Shown: piece by piece, positions 1-9,500 of the stretch
How positions within the stretch are numbered: position 1 is the first letter of the stretch
Layout: each line of letters begins with the position of its first letter
Assembly: GCA_966424055.1 (NCBI GenBank)
Contig: CBJLMB010000014.1
Coordinates: 85,511-149,510 of the forward strand
DNA length: 64,000 nt
Direction: 5' to 3'
Source of the DNA: Deminuibacter sp966424055
GTDB taxonomy: Bacteria; Bacteroidota; Bacteroidia; Chitinophagales; Chitinophagaceae
Position numbers and translations under genes: made by a program
The notes under the pieces: model-generated
The model's input: the letters and a program-made list of their open reading frames with translations, nothing else
Told to the model about the DNA's origin: nothing
Database searches by the model: none

Positions 1-834
1 GCCGTACGCAGTTTCTTCCACACCCGCACTGTTAATGCGCACCTGTTGAAAGAAGAGATCTTTTTAAACGAACCGCTGGTATACACTGATAATACCCGTG
101 GCGCTAAAAAATGGGTATGGGAATTTGGCAATGGCGATAAATCGCTTAAACAGAACGGGGCATACTCATTCAGGCGTTCGGGTACTTATATTGTACGGCT
201 CACCATCGATGATGAGCTGCAGCAGCAGTTCCCTGTAAGCGTAAAGGATACGGTACCCATCATGGTGGATAATAATGTGCGCATTATTGGTCCGCACAGG
301 GCCAATATCGGGGAGCAGATCAGGCTGGATGCCGAAGGTGAGGGCAATATTTTTGAATGGTCTTTCGGCGAAACCGGCCGGGTAGATACCAAAGGCCGCA
401 GTGCTTTCTACTCGTATCAAACACCCGGTACATACAATGTTTCCCTTAAAACCGATAAATCTGCCGCTCCTTTTTACCATACCATTGTAGTACCACCGCT
501 TGTTGCACCAACCATTGTAGACCCCAATGGTGCAGCACAGAAGATGAAAGAAGATTTCAGGGAACGCCTGCAGGCTATTGTAAATGGTGGTGGCAGCAAA
601 CAGGTGTATTACAGCAATTACAATTACCTGCTGGGCAGGTTATGCGGCCGCAATGAAAATACCAGAACAGAAGCATCGGATGAAACAGGAAAGAAGAGCT
701 TTTATTTTTATGATTATTGCCTGATGCTGACCTTCAATAAAAATATTGTGATAGATAATGTAGAACTGACGATGAAACCGGGATCGGAATGTGTGACCCA
801 GGTTACTGTGCAGCAACACAGAACACAACGTTAA
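1..834 (+). CDS. PKD-domain protein of the T6SS locus, C-terminal part (5' end outside window)
   Basis: The reading frame is open to the left edge, so the start lies outside the window; 277 residues are visible. Two PKD-like beta-sandwich repeats can be seen: one around WEFGNGD...GTYIVRL (residues about 37-68) and one around FEWSFGETG...GTYNVSL (about 118-152). The C-terminal 110 residues show no recognised domain. It sits 53 bases before the TssR-like gene and in the same direction, so it probably belongs to the envelope complex of the Bacteroidota T6SS (the TssN/O/P/Q/R set). I infer a periplasmic structural role. It could be a TssP-like subunit, but I cannot assign the subunit letter from sequence alone. 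No membrane segment is present in the visible part. Confidence 0.6.
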   Translation, partial: AVRSFFHTRTVNAHLLKEEIFLNEPLVYTDNTRGAKKWVWEFGNGDKSLKQNGAYSFRRSGTYIVRLTIDDELQQQFPVSVKDTVPIMVDNNVRIIGPHRANIGEQIRLDAEGEGNIFEWSFGETGRVDTKGRSAFYSYQTPGTYNVSLKTDKSAAPFYHTIVVPPLVAPTIVDPNGAAQKMKEDFRERLQAIVNGGGSKQVYYSNYNYLLGRLCGRNENTRTEASDETGKKSFYFYDYCLMLTFNKNIVIDNVELTMKPGSECVTQVTVQQHRTQR

Positions 835-887
835 GATAAACATCCTTCATATGTATTGTAAAACACTGAAAAAATACTAATTGACCT

Positions 888-3362
888 ATGAGAAAACTGT
901 TGATACTGGCAGGTATTATCACCATTTGCCAGGCAGAAGCTCAGCTGGGTAAAAGACATGTATTGGGGTCGCCTTCCAATTACATTAACCCCACTTTCAA
1001 CACAAATGAACCGGGTAAGTATGATAAAACGATGCCCTGGATTGTTTTTTCAGACCGTGAAGACAATGTAACCTATACCAGCCCCGGTGGTTCGCTTGCA
1101 TTTAAGAAGATCAATTTTATGCAGCCCTTCGTGGTTAGCGAAGAGGAAAGGGGCTATGTGAAACTGTACAAATACGATCCCTCGCTGCTGAGCGGCCTGA
1201 AGCTGCGCGACAGGAAACGCGCTGTCAGCTATGGTTGGATAGGCAAGGATAAATTGCTGATGTGGCAAAAATCCCTGCAGGATGAACAATCCCATTTTGC
1301 ACTGAAAGCCCTGGCGGTTGCCAGCGGTAAAGCACCTTTAAACCAGTCGCAATATTTTTATGCTTACGATTCAGTGATCCTGTACAACTCACCCGAGCTG
1401 AAACAGCCGCTGGAAGAAAAGCTGCACCTGCATGATTTTGTGTATGTGTTTAAAATGTCTGATGATAAAAAGAAAGCCCTGGTAGGGCATGTAAGCCAGC
1501 TTACTACCGACAGTGCCCGCTCTGCAGTGGCCGGCTGGGTTTCGATGGAAGCCATTCATACCTGGGGCAGCCGTTTGTATGTAGGCATGCCAAGGGATGA
1601 CGATTTTAACCGCGATTCACTGGTAGCAGAATTTATCAATAAAAAACTGGAATCTTCCAAAGGCAATGTACATGCGGCTTTCCAGATAGATCCGCTGCTG
1701 CCTCCCGATAATCCTGTTTTTCGTTCGCTGCCTGTACTGGAAAGAAAACCGGATGACAATGACGGGGCCTTCCGCTCTGCAGTGGCAGAAGATGTGTTTA
1801 ATAAATCGCTCAACAGTGTTATCAATATCAAAGGTTCAAGGCTGGACTATCCCACTTATCTCCGCCTGAGAAGGTTCAGTAATAAAGTGAACGTGGTGTT
1901 TGTGGTAGATGGCGGCAGCACCATGAAAAATTACCTGCCCGGCTTAACAAATACCATCCAGAATTTTGAAAGTGTTTTCCTGCAGAAAAAATTTGCAGGC
2001 TATAAATACCAGTACGGTGCCGTAGTGTATAAAAGCAGTGATGGTTGCGGCACGGTGAAGCCCATTGCCGGTTTCCCGCTCAGCGGCACTTATAGCAAGG
2101 TGGTAGACTTTTTAAACCAGCAGGCTGCCATTACCCAGCAATGCTCCGGTAACCTGTACAACCAGCCGGTATTACAGGGCCTGCAGGAAGCTGCCAATAT
2201 GCTCAAGAACCATCCTATGGAAACCAACCTGATCATCTTAACCGGGAGTACCGGTAACAATGGGCTTCCTTATGATGTAACAGAAAGCACCGTGATAGAT
2301 GCCATGGTAAAAAGTGATGCAAGGCTGCTGGTATTACAGGTGTACAATAAATTCGATCCTTCTTTCAACAACTTTGTGCTCGAAACAAGACAGCTGCTGG
2401 AACGTACCGCACAGCAGCAGGCCGCACTGAAAAAAATGCGGATGGTGAAAGGGGAAGGTCTTTCTGCCACACAACAGTTCGCAATCAATTTCTCCGATTC
2501 TGTATCCTATTACCTCAATTATCCTGATGGCAGCCTGATTCCCGGTGCTATCGTATTCCCCGGCAGAGGTGCCATCAAATCGAACAAAGAGATGCTGTCT
2601 GCACTGAACAGGTTTCTCACCGAAGTGGACACTGATAACAAAGACATCATCCATTCACTTGACAGTGCATTCAGGGAAACAGGCCGTTTAAGAGAAAGAG
2701 TGAACCCCGATGTGGTGGCTTCTATTAACCAAAGCAACCCGCCTGTGCCCGAGAAACTGGGTGAGGCCCTGCCACACAATGCCTTTAAGTATTATTTTGA
2801 TGTATATTTCCGTAACAAACTGGTGGGCAATAAAAAGCTGCCCCTGGAATATGCCATCATCCTGAGCCAGGATGAAATGGTGCAACTGACAGATGTATTG
2901 TCACGCCTGTCGGGCGATAACCTGCAGCAAGACCGCTCCGATTTCAGGAAGCAGTTGTACCGCACCTATATCAATACCGGTCTTAACTGGTGGAATAACC
3001 GTTATTCAAAACGTACCATCAAGTTTATGAAGCTGTCTGATTATTTTGAACACATCACCGGTATGCCGGCAGACAACAGCCTGATGACACAGTACAATGT
3101 GAAAAACATCAAACAAACCAGCACTTTGTCAAGGGAAGATTTTGAACTGCTGGTGATATACCTGCGCAAATGCAACCAGGTGCTTAAACGCCAGTTGCAG
3201 ATGAATGAATATTTTATCTCCAACGGGCGTCCTTACTATTATATCACACAGGAAGACTGGAAAATGGAAGCCGCCAAAAAAGAACAGAAAGCCGCAGAAA
3301 AAGTAAAACCCAAGACTGAAGAAAACACCGATGCCGATTCCGGCAAAACCACAACAGAATAA
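888..3362 (+). CDS. tssR: TssR-like T6SS envelope protein with VWA-like domain
   Basis: This 824-residue protein begins with a signal peptide (MRKLLILAGIITICQAEAQ). The middle contains a von Willebrand A-like domain starting near residue 330 (VNVVFVVDGGSTMKNYLPG) and continuing through a strand and loop (NLIILTGSTGNNG) near residue 448. The metal-site motif is DGGST rather than the classical DxSxS. The C-terminus is rich in Lys and Glu. Large exported proteins of this kind encoded beside ClpV in Bacteroidota T6SS loci are TssR, part of the TssNQOPR envelope complex that replaces TssJLM. The name is inferred from length, export signal, VWA-like fold and position. The stop codon lies three bases before clpV, which implies translational coupling. 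Confidence 0.7.
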   Translation: MRKLLILAGIITICQAEAQLGKRHVLGSPSNYINPTFNTNEPGKYDKTMPWIVFSDREDNVTYTSPGGSLAFKKINFMQPFVVSEEERGYVKLYKYDPSLLSGLKLRDRKRAVSYGWIGKDKLLMWQKSLQDEQSHFALKALAVASGKAPLNQSQYFYAYDSVILYNSPELKQPLEEKLHLHDFVYVFKMSDDKKKALVGHVSQLTTDSARSAVAGWVSMEAIHTWGSRLYVGMPRDDDFNRDSLVAEFINKKLESSKGNVHAAFQIDPLLPPDNPVFRSLPVLERKPDDNDGAFRSAVAEDVFNKSLNSVINIKGSRLDYPTYLRLRRFSNKVNVVFVVDGGSTMKNYLPGLTNTIQNFESVFLQKKFAGYKYQYGAVVYKSSDGCGTVKPIAGFPLSGTYSKVVDFLNQQAAITQQCSGNLYNQPVLQGLQEAANMLKNHPMETNLIILTGSTGNNGLPYDVTESTVIDAMVKSDARLLVLQVYNKFDPSFNNFVLETRQLLERTAQQQAALKKMRMVKGEGLSATQQFAINFSDSVSYYLNYPDGSLIPGAIVFPGRGAIKSNKEMLSALNRFLTEVDTDNKDIIHSLDSAFRETGRLRERVNPDVVASINQSNPPVPEKLGEALPHNAFKYYFDVYFRNKLVGNKKLPLEYAIILSQDEMVQLTDVLSRLSGDNLQQDRSDFRKQLYRTYINTGLNWWNNRYSKRTIKFMKLSDYFEHITGMPADNSLMTQYNVKNIKQTSTLSREDFELLVIYLRKCNQVLKRQLQMNEYFISNGRPYYYITQEDWKMEAAKKEQKAAEKVKPKTEENTDADSGKTTTE

Positions 3363-3365
3363 TCT

Positions 3366-5870
3366 ATGAGCTTGCTTAATTTAAGTGAATCCGTACAACA
3401 TGCTGTGCATGTGGCCAAAAGCCTGGCAAGAGAAAGGCATCATGCCAGTTTTGGCAGCGCACACCTGCTATGTGGACTATTACATAAAGAAACCGGCTTT
3501 CGTCCTTTTCTGCAGTCTATTGGCAAAGATGCCGGCTACCTGTACGACTGGGCCGAAGTGAGAATGGATGAATACGAACCCGTTCAGTCGAACGGTGAAG
3601 AGATCAAGGGTGGAACTGAAATAACCAGGATATTTGAAGAGGCCGACAATGTGCGTGTAAAGCTGGGGCTCGACCTCATTATGCCGGTTTGTGTGCTTAC
3701 AGCGCTGAGCAAACCCAATATCGGGTTCCCGGCCGAGCAGATGAAATCGTATCCCATCAAGGAAAAAGAGCTGCTCGACCTGTACCTGAAAGAAGAAGAC
3801 ATCCGCTCTTCTGTTACTGCGGGCGGCGATAGCGATACCACCGGTACTTCGGGCAGAAGCAGTGCAGGTGCACTGGCCAAATATTGTATTGACCGCACGG
3901 CCCTGGTAAAAGAAGGCAAAACAGACCCTATCATCGGGCGCGATAAAGAGATCCGTATGCTGATGGAGATCCTTTGCCGCCGTTCCAAACCCAATGTGAT
4001 TATCACAGGCGATGCCGGTGTGGGCAAAACCGCCCTGGTAGATGGTTTGGCCCAAAGCATTGTGGCCAATGAAGTACCGGGCACGCTGGAAGGTGCGCTG
4101 TTGCTGGAACTGGACACCGGCAGCCTGATAGCCGGCGCTTCTTATAAAGGTGAAGTGGAAGACCGCCTGAAGAATATCATCCGCGAAATAAAAGCAGGTG
4201 GAAAGATCATCCTGTTCATTGATGAAATACACAGCCTGCTCGACCCCAAAGGTGCGGTGGGCAGCGGGGCCGGCAACCTGCTGAAACCCGAACTGGCGCG
4301 CGGTGAAATAACCGTGATCGGCGCCACCACCCAGGAAGAATACCGCAAGATCATTGAGCCTGAACAGGCATTCAGCCGGCGGTTTGAAGTGGTGCAGGTA
4401 AAAGAACCCGGTATCGATACTGCCATCCGTATGCTGGATGTGCAACGTACCCGCTATGAAGCGCATCACCGGCTTACTGTGCAGCCCGATGCACTGGGCG
4501 AATGTGTACGCCTGGCCAAACGGTATATGAAAGACCGCCGTTTGCCAGATGCTGCATTCGACCTGCTGGACAGAACAATGGCAGCAATTAAAATGATGAA
4601 CGATACTTCTGCCAAAGAGCTGGAACAATTGAAACAGCAGCTGGCAGATCTGCAAAAACAGGATACATCAACACTGCAACATGCCGATGTACAGTGGCTG
4701 TACGAAAGCCTGCAGAACAAGATCAGCCCGGTATTGCTGGGCCGCCTAGACCTGCAGGCCCCCGAAGACCAGGATGATACAACAGCCTTGCTGCAGTATG
4801 TGGCAGATGCACTGGATAAACTGGATGCCTTATCGAAGCAGCAATCCAGCGAAGTAAGCAAACAGGATATTGCCGCGGTGATCGCCTTTAAAACAGGCAT
4901 CCCCATCGGCAAAATACAAACGCAGGAGAAGGAAAAGCTGCTCAATATGGAATCTTACCTCAAGCTGCGGGTAGTAGGGCAGGATCATGCGTTAAAATCC
5001 CTTTCAGCAGCCATCCTTGAATCGCGCAGCGGGCTGGGTAAAAAAGGGCAGCCTATCGGTTCTTTCTTTTTGCTGGGGCCCACCGGTACTGGTAAAACAG
5101 AGCTGGCCAAATCCATCGCCGAATTTTTGTTCAACGATGAAAAAGCCATGATCCGTTTCGACATGAGCGAATTCAAAGAAGAACATTCTGCCGCCTTGTT
5201 GTATGGTGCGCCTCCCGGTTATGTAGGGTATGAAGAAGGTGGCTTACTGGTTAATAAGATCAGGCAGCAGCCCTATTCTGTGTTATTATTTGATGAAATT
5301 GAAAAAGCGCATGCCTCTGTATTCGATACCTTTTTGCAGATCATGGATGAAGGGCATATGCACGACCGCCTGGGTAAAGAAGGTGATTTTTCCAATGCAC
5401 TGATCCTGTTCACTTCCAATATCGGCAGCGACTGGATTACTGAGCAGTTTGGTAAGGGAGCCATGCCGGCTTCCAACCAGCTGATGGAAATCATGAGCCG
5501 TCATTTCAGACCTGAATTCCTGGCGCGTTTATCTGAAATCGTTCCCTTTGCACCGATCAGCGAAGAAAATGTGGTGAAAATATTTGATATACAACTGAAA
5601 AGCCTGCTGGAAGCACTGGATAAACAAGGTATTCAGCTGAACATTACACCCGAAGCCAGGAAAAAGCTGGCCCTGAGCGGCTTTACCCCGCAGTATGGCG
5701 CCAGGCAGATATCAGGGGTGATCCGCAACCAGCTGCGTCGGCCCATTTCCCGGCTTATCATTGCCGGCGAACTGGGCAAAGGCAAAAAGCTAACCGTGCA
5801 GCTGAAAGAAGATGATCAGCTGGAATGGATCACGCAAAACAATGAAGTGCCCGAAACCGTTGCACCATAG
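3366..5870 (+). CDS. tssH: T6SS sheath-disassembly ATPase ClpV (TssH)
   Basis: This 834-residue AAA+ Clp/Hsp100 protein unfolds contracted TssB/TssC sheath in the cytoplasm so that subunits can be reused. An N-terminal Clp-N domain spans roughly residues 1-140. The first AAA domain has Walker A GDAGVGKT near residue 216 and Walker B ILFIDEIHSLL. A middle coiled-coil region around residues 410-450 is rich in Gln and Leu. The second AAA domain has Walker A GPTGTGKTE near residue 570 and Walker B VLLFDEIEKAH, followed by a C-terminal D2-small domain. ClpV is favoured over housekeeping ClpB or ClpC because it lies between the TssR-like gene and tssB. The start follows the preceding stop by three bases. 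Confidence 0.9.
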   Translation: MSLLNLSESVQHAVHVAKSLARERHHASFGSAHLLCGLLHKETGFRPFLQSIGKDAGYLYDWAEVRMDEYEPVQSNGEEIKGGTEITRIFEEADNVRVKLGLDLIMPVCVLTALSKPNIGFPAEQMKSYPIKEKELLDLYLKEEDIRSSVTAGGDSDTTGTSGRSSAGALAKYCIDRTALVKEGKTDPIIGRDKEIRMLMEILCRRSKPNVIITGDAGVGKTALVDGLAQSIVANEVPGTLEGALLLELDTGSLIAGASYKGEVEDRLKNIIREIKAGGKIILFIDEIHSLLDPKGAVGSGAGNLLKPELARGEITVIGATTQEEYRKIIEPEQAFSRRFEVVQVKEPGIDTAIRMLDVQRTRYEAHHRLTVQPDALGECVRLAKRYMKDRRLPDAAFDLLDRTMAAIKMMNDTSAKELEQLKQQLADLQKQDTSTLQHADVQWLYESLQNKISPVLLGRLDLQAPEDQDDTTALLQYVADALDKLDALSKQQSSEVSKQDIAAVIAFKTGIPIGKIQTQEKEKLLNMESYLKLRVVGQDHALKSLSAAILESRSGLGKKGQPIGSFFLLGPTGTGKTELAKSIAEFLFNDEKAMIRFDMSEFKEEHSAALLYGAPPGYVGYEEGGLLVNKIRQQPYSVLLFDEIEKAHASVFDTFLQIMDEGHMHDRLGKEGDFSNALILFTSNIGSDWITEQFGKGAMPASNQLMEIMSRHFRPEFLARLSEIVPFAPISEENVVKIFDIQLKSLLEALDKQGIQLNITPEARKKLALSGFTPQYGARQISGVIRNQLRRPISRLIIAGELGKGKKLTVQLKEDDQLEWITQNNEVPETVAP

Positions 5871-5995
5871 TACTGAAAAGCAGGCAGGATGCGGTTTTTT
5901 TGCCAAAAAACAGGCAAAGTTTTTGAGAAACAATACAGAATCGTATATATTTTATTAATTTAACCCAATATTTCTAACCTAAAAACACGAACGTT

Positions 5996-6442
5996 ATGTT
6001 CAATTATGAAATAGGCGGAAACGAAAGAAAAATTGATGCTTCTGAAGCATTCGTAGACATTGCACCCAATAAAACACTGTTTATCCAGCAGCTGACAGAT
6101 GCACAGCCTGTTAAGCCTGAAACGGTAGAAGGGCTGAAAACCGTGGAAGATGTATTCAAACACTTCAAGCCTAAGGTAGAGGTGAACTTTGAAAAAGCCG
6201 ACGGCTCTGAAGCCCCGGAAACACTGCATTTTAATAACCTGGGCGATTTTAATGTGAAAAATGTGGTGCAGCAGAGCAACCTGCTGCGGGATCTGAATAT
6301 TGAGCATGATATGTACCTGAATATCATCCGCCAGCTCAAAAGCAACAAAACATTGAAAAACACACTGGAAAACCCTGAAACAAGACAGGCTTTTACCGCA
6401 GCGCTGGAAAACCTGGCAAAAGAACTGAGAGAAAATATTTAA
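5996..6442 (+). CDS. tssB: T6SS contractile sheath small subunit TssB (VipA)
   Basis: TssB pairs with TssC to build the cytoplasmic contractile sheath around the Hcp tube. The 148-residue protein fits the family: an N-terminal beta region (MFNYEIGGNERKID), the central stretch ETVEGLKTVEDVFKHFKPKV, a conserved LHFNNLGDFN segment, and a C-terminal helix beginning near LLRDLNIEHDMYLN that supplies the ClpV-contacting part in known sheaths. It lies 125 bases after clpV and 72 bases before tssC, the usual tssB-tssC order. The 125-base gap is AT-rich and may carry a promoter, so sheath genes could be expressed separately from the envelope genes. Confidence 0.92.
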   Translation: MFNYEIGGNERKIDASEAFVDIAPNKTLFIQQLTDAQPVKPETVEGLKTVEDVFKHFKPKVEVNFEKADGSEAPETLHFNNLGDFNVKNVVQQSNLLRDLNIEHDMYLNIIRQLKSNKTLKNTLENPETRQAFTAALENLAKELRENI

Positions 6443-6514
6443 TTGTAACCCTGAAAAACAATTATTCAATTCAATTGCTGTTGCCTGTTGAGCGACAGCC
6501 CTAAATGTTACACT

Positions 6515-7912
6515 ATGGCAACATCAAACGAAAAACTGCAGGAACAGGAAGTGCAGGGACAGCAGCAGCAGGCAGCCTATAAAGAAACGCAGGCAGCAGA
6601 ACTATCTCTGGAAGAAAGTTTGCAGAAACTGGTTAAAGTAGGCGGTTTTGATTTTCTCGAAGCAATTGTCGATGGACTACAAAACCTGAACCCCGAACGT
6701 AAAGCCCGTAAAAAAATATTCCTGACCGACGAGGATAAAAAGAACGAGCGCAAGGCCCTGCTTAAAAAGCTGGAGCTATGGCTGGAGCTGCTGGCCGAAT
6801 CTGATTCGCCCGCCACTATCATGGAAAAAAGCCAGAGCCGTACAGAGCTGGTTGACCAGAGCCTGAAGAAAAATATCGGTATCGCGCTGAATGCCACGCA
6901 GCAACTGGAAACAGCTTACCGCACCATGCAGCTGTTCTATAAAAACACCGAAAGCGACAAACTGAACAATGTTGTGATCATGAATGCTGCAATGGATCAG
7001 CTGACAGATCTTGACAATCCCCGCTTTATAGATTTTGTAAGTGAAGAGCTGAAACAGAACTACGACCGGCTCGACCTCCGCGATAACTATTCATTGCTGG
7101 TGATACCCGGTTATATGGGCTCTAATAAAGTGATAGAAAAATGGGCCAAGATCGCACACAACAACAAAGCGATGCTGGTAACCGATTTTGCCAACCTGGA
7201 GCAGCCCGATGATGTGATAGACCTGTTCAATGCCGCCAACCTGGCCAGTGGTGATGCTTTCAAAAGCAATATGATCATGACCTGTAACTGGCTGGTGGGC
7301 AGGGGTAAGGTTGCCGAAGCCGGTGAAGAGGAAGACCTGTACGTACCCGGCTCTGCAGCACTGGCCGGTAAAATGTACTATACCCTTATGAGCCAGGTAA
7401 CCGCAGGTAAAAAACACGGTGCCATGAACGAAGTGGACGGCGTGCGTTTCGACCTGAAGAAAAGCGAAATATCACAGCTGGAAAAAATAGGCCTGGTACC
7501 TATGGTGAACGAATACGGCAAGGTGATGGCCTTCTCGGCCAAAACCCTGTTCACCGGTGACAATATCGGTTTGCAAACCTATTCTGTAGTGCGTGTATTT
7601 GACTATATCACCAAAGTGCTGTTCGATTTTCTCAACCGCCGCGCTTTTGAAAACTGGAACAGCAGAACCGAAAGCGACCTGCGTTCACAGATCGTCAAAT
7701 TCCTCGACAGTATACAGGGTCCCGACCGTTTGATCGAGCGCTTTAAGATCATGCGTTTTGAAAGGGATGAAACCCAGAAAGACCGTATTCATCTCGATAT
7801 TCACATCACGCCTTATTTCCCCGCCAAAAGCTTCGTGGTAAAGCTGGATGGATATAAAGGTGAAGATGAACACACCACCTGGAATACCGAGTACGACCAA
7901 CAGCCGAAGTAA
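6515..7912 (+). CDS. tssC: T6SS contractile sheath large subunit TssC (VipB)
   Basis: The large sheath subunit interlocks with TssB. I chose the ATG at 6515 (MATSNEKLQEQE), giving 465 residues; an upstream in-frame TTG at 6488 would add nine residues of unlikely sequence (SDSPKCYT). The Gln-rich N-terminus is followed by the core sheath domain with LVIPGYMGSNKVIEKWAKIA around residue 205 and FDYITKVLFDFLNRRAFENW near residue 365. The C-terminal strand region ends with HIDIHITPYFPAKSF-like sequence typical of TssC. A strong terminator follows 26 bases after the stop, closing the transcription unit. Confidence 0.92.
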   Translation: MATSNEKLQEQEVQGQQQQAAYKETQAAELSLEESLQKLVKVGGFDFLEAIVDGLQNLNPERKARKKIFLTDEDKKNERKALLKKLELWLELLAESDSPATIMEKSQSRTELVDQSLKKNIGIALNATQQLETAYRTMQLFYKNTESDKLNNVVIMNAAMDQLTDLDNPRFIDFVSEELKQNYDRLDLRDNYSLLVIPGYMGSNKVIEKWAKIAHNNKAMLVTDFANLEQPDDVIDLFNAANLASGDAFKSNMIMTCNWLVGRGKVAEAGEEEDLYVPGSAALAGKMYYTLMSQVTAGKKHGAMNEVDGVRFDLKKSEISQLEKIGLVPMVNEYGKVMAFSAKTLFTGDNIGLQTYSVVRVFDYITKVLFDFLNRRAFENWNSRTESDLRSQIVKFLDSIQGPDRLIERFKIMRFERDETQKDRIHLDIHITPYFPAKSFVVKLDGYKGEDEHTTWNTEYDQQPK

Positions 7913-7938
7913 CATTGTTATAGGTATATTTATTTTTT

Positions 7939-7968
7939 AAGCCATCCTTTTAAAAGGGTGGCTTTTTT
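7939..7968 (+). terminator. Rho-independent terminator after tssC
   Basis: AAGCCATCC pairs with GGGTGGCTT across a short AT-rich centre that can extend the stem, with one G-T wobble, and a run of six T residues follows. It ends the clpV-tssB-tssC transcript before the oxidoreductase gene. Confidence 0.85.
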
Positions 7969-8096
7969 ATTGCGGCAGCTGAACCGGTGGGTGAGCAGAA
8001 GGGCATCCTGCGCCCGAAACAGGCTGCTGCCCAATAAAACATTTATAACCAATATATTTGCAAAGCAGCATTCCCTAACAATGATTTGTATTTGGC

Positions 8097-8669
8097 ATGA
8101 AAAATTTACTGATACTATATGGTGATGCAGAAAAAGACGGGATCAACAGTGCATTGACCGAGGCATACAAAAAAGGGGCGCAGAGCGCCAATGCAACAAT
8201 AAAAGAGCTGTATATCATGGATTTAAGATTTAATCCGAATAAACAGTTCAATAACCGTGTAACCGAGCTGGAGCCGGATCTGCAAATGGCATTGGAACGT
8301 TTGCACTGGGCCAATCATATCCTTTTGTTTTGTACAGTGAACCGTGAATCCATTGCAGCCAGGCTAAGCGGTTTTTTCGACCGGCTTTTTTTGCCCAACC
8401 AGATATTCTCCCCCGGTGGTAACAACAGCTTCAATAATAATTTCAGCGGCAAATCGGCCAGGATCGTGTCTGTGCTGGATAAGGCCAGCTGGGAAGAATG
8501 GCAGCAAACCAAACGTCCTACCTATCATGCCATTAAAAGAACCGTGCTGGAGCATGGCCGTATTAACCCGGTACGCACCTGTACCATCGGGTACCTGCAT
8601 TCCCTGGAAAACGATTATGCAAAAAAATGGCTGCGTAAAATGGAAGCTTTCGGGGAAAAGATCATGTAA
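8097..8669 (+). CDS. Flavodoxin-fold NAD(P)H-dependent oxidoreductase
   Basis: This 190-residue protein has the flavodoxin-2 / NAD(P)H:quinone reductase pattern. The first beta strand and phosphate loop are at MKNLLILYGDAEKDGINSAL, followed by a helix and strand (KELYIMDLRFNP). The second conserved part, WANHILLFCTVN, precedes SGFFDRLFLPNQ, which matches the family's active-site loop position. FMN binding and reduction of quinones or nitro compounds is the family activity; the substrate is unknown. It sits between the terminator of the sheath genes and the Hcp genes, so it has its own promoter and no obvious link to secretion. Confidence 0.75.
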   Translation: MKNLLILYGDAEKDGINSALTEAYKKGAQSANATIKELYIMDLRFNPNKQFNNRVTELEPDLQMALERLHWANHILLFCTVNRESIAARLSGFFDRLFLPNQIFSPGGNNSFNNNFSGKSARIVSVLDKASWEEWQQTKRPTYHAIKRTVLEHGRINPVRTCTIGYLHSLENDYAKKWLRKMEAFGEKIM

Positions 8670-8979
8670 ATGAGCCAGCCGGTGCCCGCAATTACAGTGC
8701 TGCTGCGGGATGCAGGAGCTGTGCAGCACCGGTTAAAGTGTATTTTATACATGATTGCCTGATGGTGATACGAATTTTTTACCGATTCTCCAATGAGGAA
8801 AAAAACATATTTTTTTAATAGTTTATTTGGCCTGAATATTGTTTAAATACATACTTTAGTGGCTCAATCCATAAGCCGCATTCGTTTAAAAAACACCGGC
8901 CCTGTAAAAAGATTTGTACTGGCTATTGCTGGTACCTATAAAGTAGTTCTTTTATTTCGTTAACCTAATAATCACAATT
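8670..8979 (+). other. 310-base intergenic region upstream of the first hcp
   Basis: No gene is visible. The left part contains CCGGTGC near 8680 matched by GCACCGG near 8727, with an internal GTGCTG/CAGCAC pair, so it could fold into a long hairpin that ends the oxidoreductase transcript, though no T-run follows. The right part is AT-rich and holds a candidate promoter, leaving a leader of about 115 bases before the Hcp start. Confidence 0.4.
8826..8859 (+). promoter_or_regulatory. Candidate Bacteroidota promoter for the hcp cluster
   Basis: TTTG at 8826-8829 and TACTTTAG at 8852-8859 resemble the -33 TTTG and -7 TAnnTTTG elements of Bacteroidota, with one mismatch in the -7 element and a spacing of 22 bases. 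Transcription would begin near 8866. Position relative to the Hcp gene supports it, but this is inferred from short motifs. Confidence 0.35.
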
Positions 8980-9387
8980 ATGGCATTCAATGCACTTTTC
9001 ACCGAAAACGGGAAGCAAGCCCGTCAAGTACTTGCTGTTAGTTATTCCCTCAACAGGGATGTTGACCACAAAGGACGCCCCTCTTCCGGCGTTTATGGCG
9101 GCACCATCGATGTAGAACTCGAATCTACAGAAGACACTTCCCTTATCGAAACAATGGTGAACAACCAGTTCAAACCCATGTCCGGTACCATTCTTTTCAA
9201 AAAAAGCGAAGAAGATTCAAAAATGAAGGAACTCACCTTCAAAGATGCTTTTATCGTTAAGTACTCAGAAGGTCTTAATGTTATAGGCAACGATCCCATG
9301 AAGATCCGTTTCACTATTTCTGCCCGCGAAATCACTGTTGGTGCAGCGACACATGTGAATACATGGGATGGCGTTAAAAATGCTTAA
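8980..9387 (+). CDS. tssD: T6SS tube protein Hcp (TssD), first copy
   Basis: Hcp hexamers stack to form the inner tube that is fired through the target envelope and carries small effectors. The 135-residue protein has the Bacteroidota TssD pattern: MAFNALF, the conserved GRPSSGVYGGTI segment at residues 32-43, MVNNQFKPMSG at 59-69, and GAATHVNTW near the C-terminus. It is 67 percent identical by direct count (90 of 135 positions) to the second copy at 10024, with most change in residues 4-22, which may tune tube stacking or cargo binding. A possible promoter lies about 120 bases upstream. Confidence 0.92.
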   Translation: MAFNALFTENGKQARQVLAVSYSLNRDVDHKGRPSSGVYGGTIDVELESTEDTSLIETMVNNQFKPMSGTILFKKSEEDSKMKELTFKDAFIVKYSEGLNVIGNDPMKIRFTISAREITVGAATHVNTWDGVKNA

Positions 9388-9500
9388 TGCTTAAAGACCA
9401 GCCTTATTTCCAATTCCTTTTTATTAACCATGTGTCTGCATATTTTCTCCGGTAGCGTTCCATTGGTGTTAATGGCCGTTGCTAACTAAAAAATAGCATC

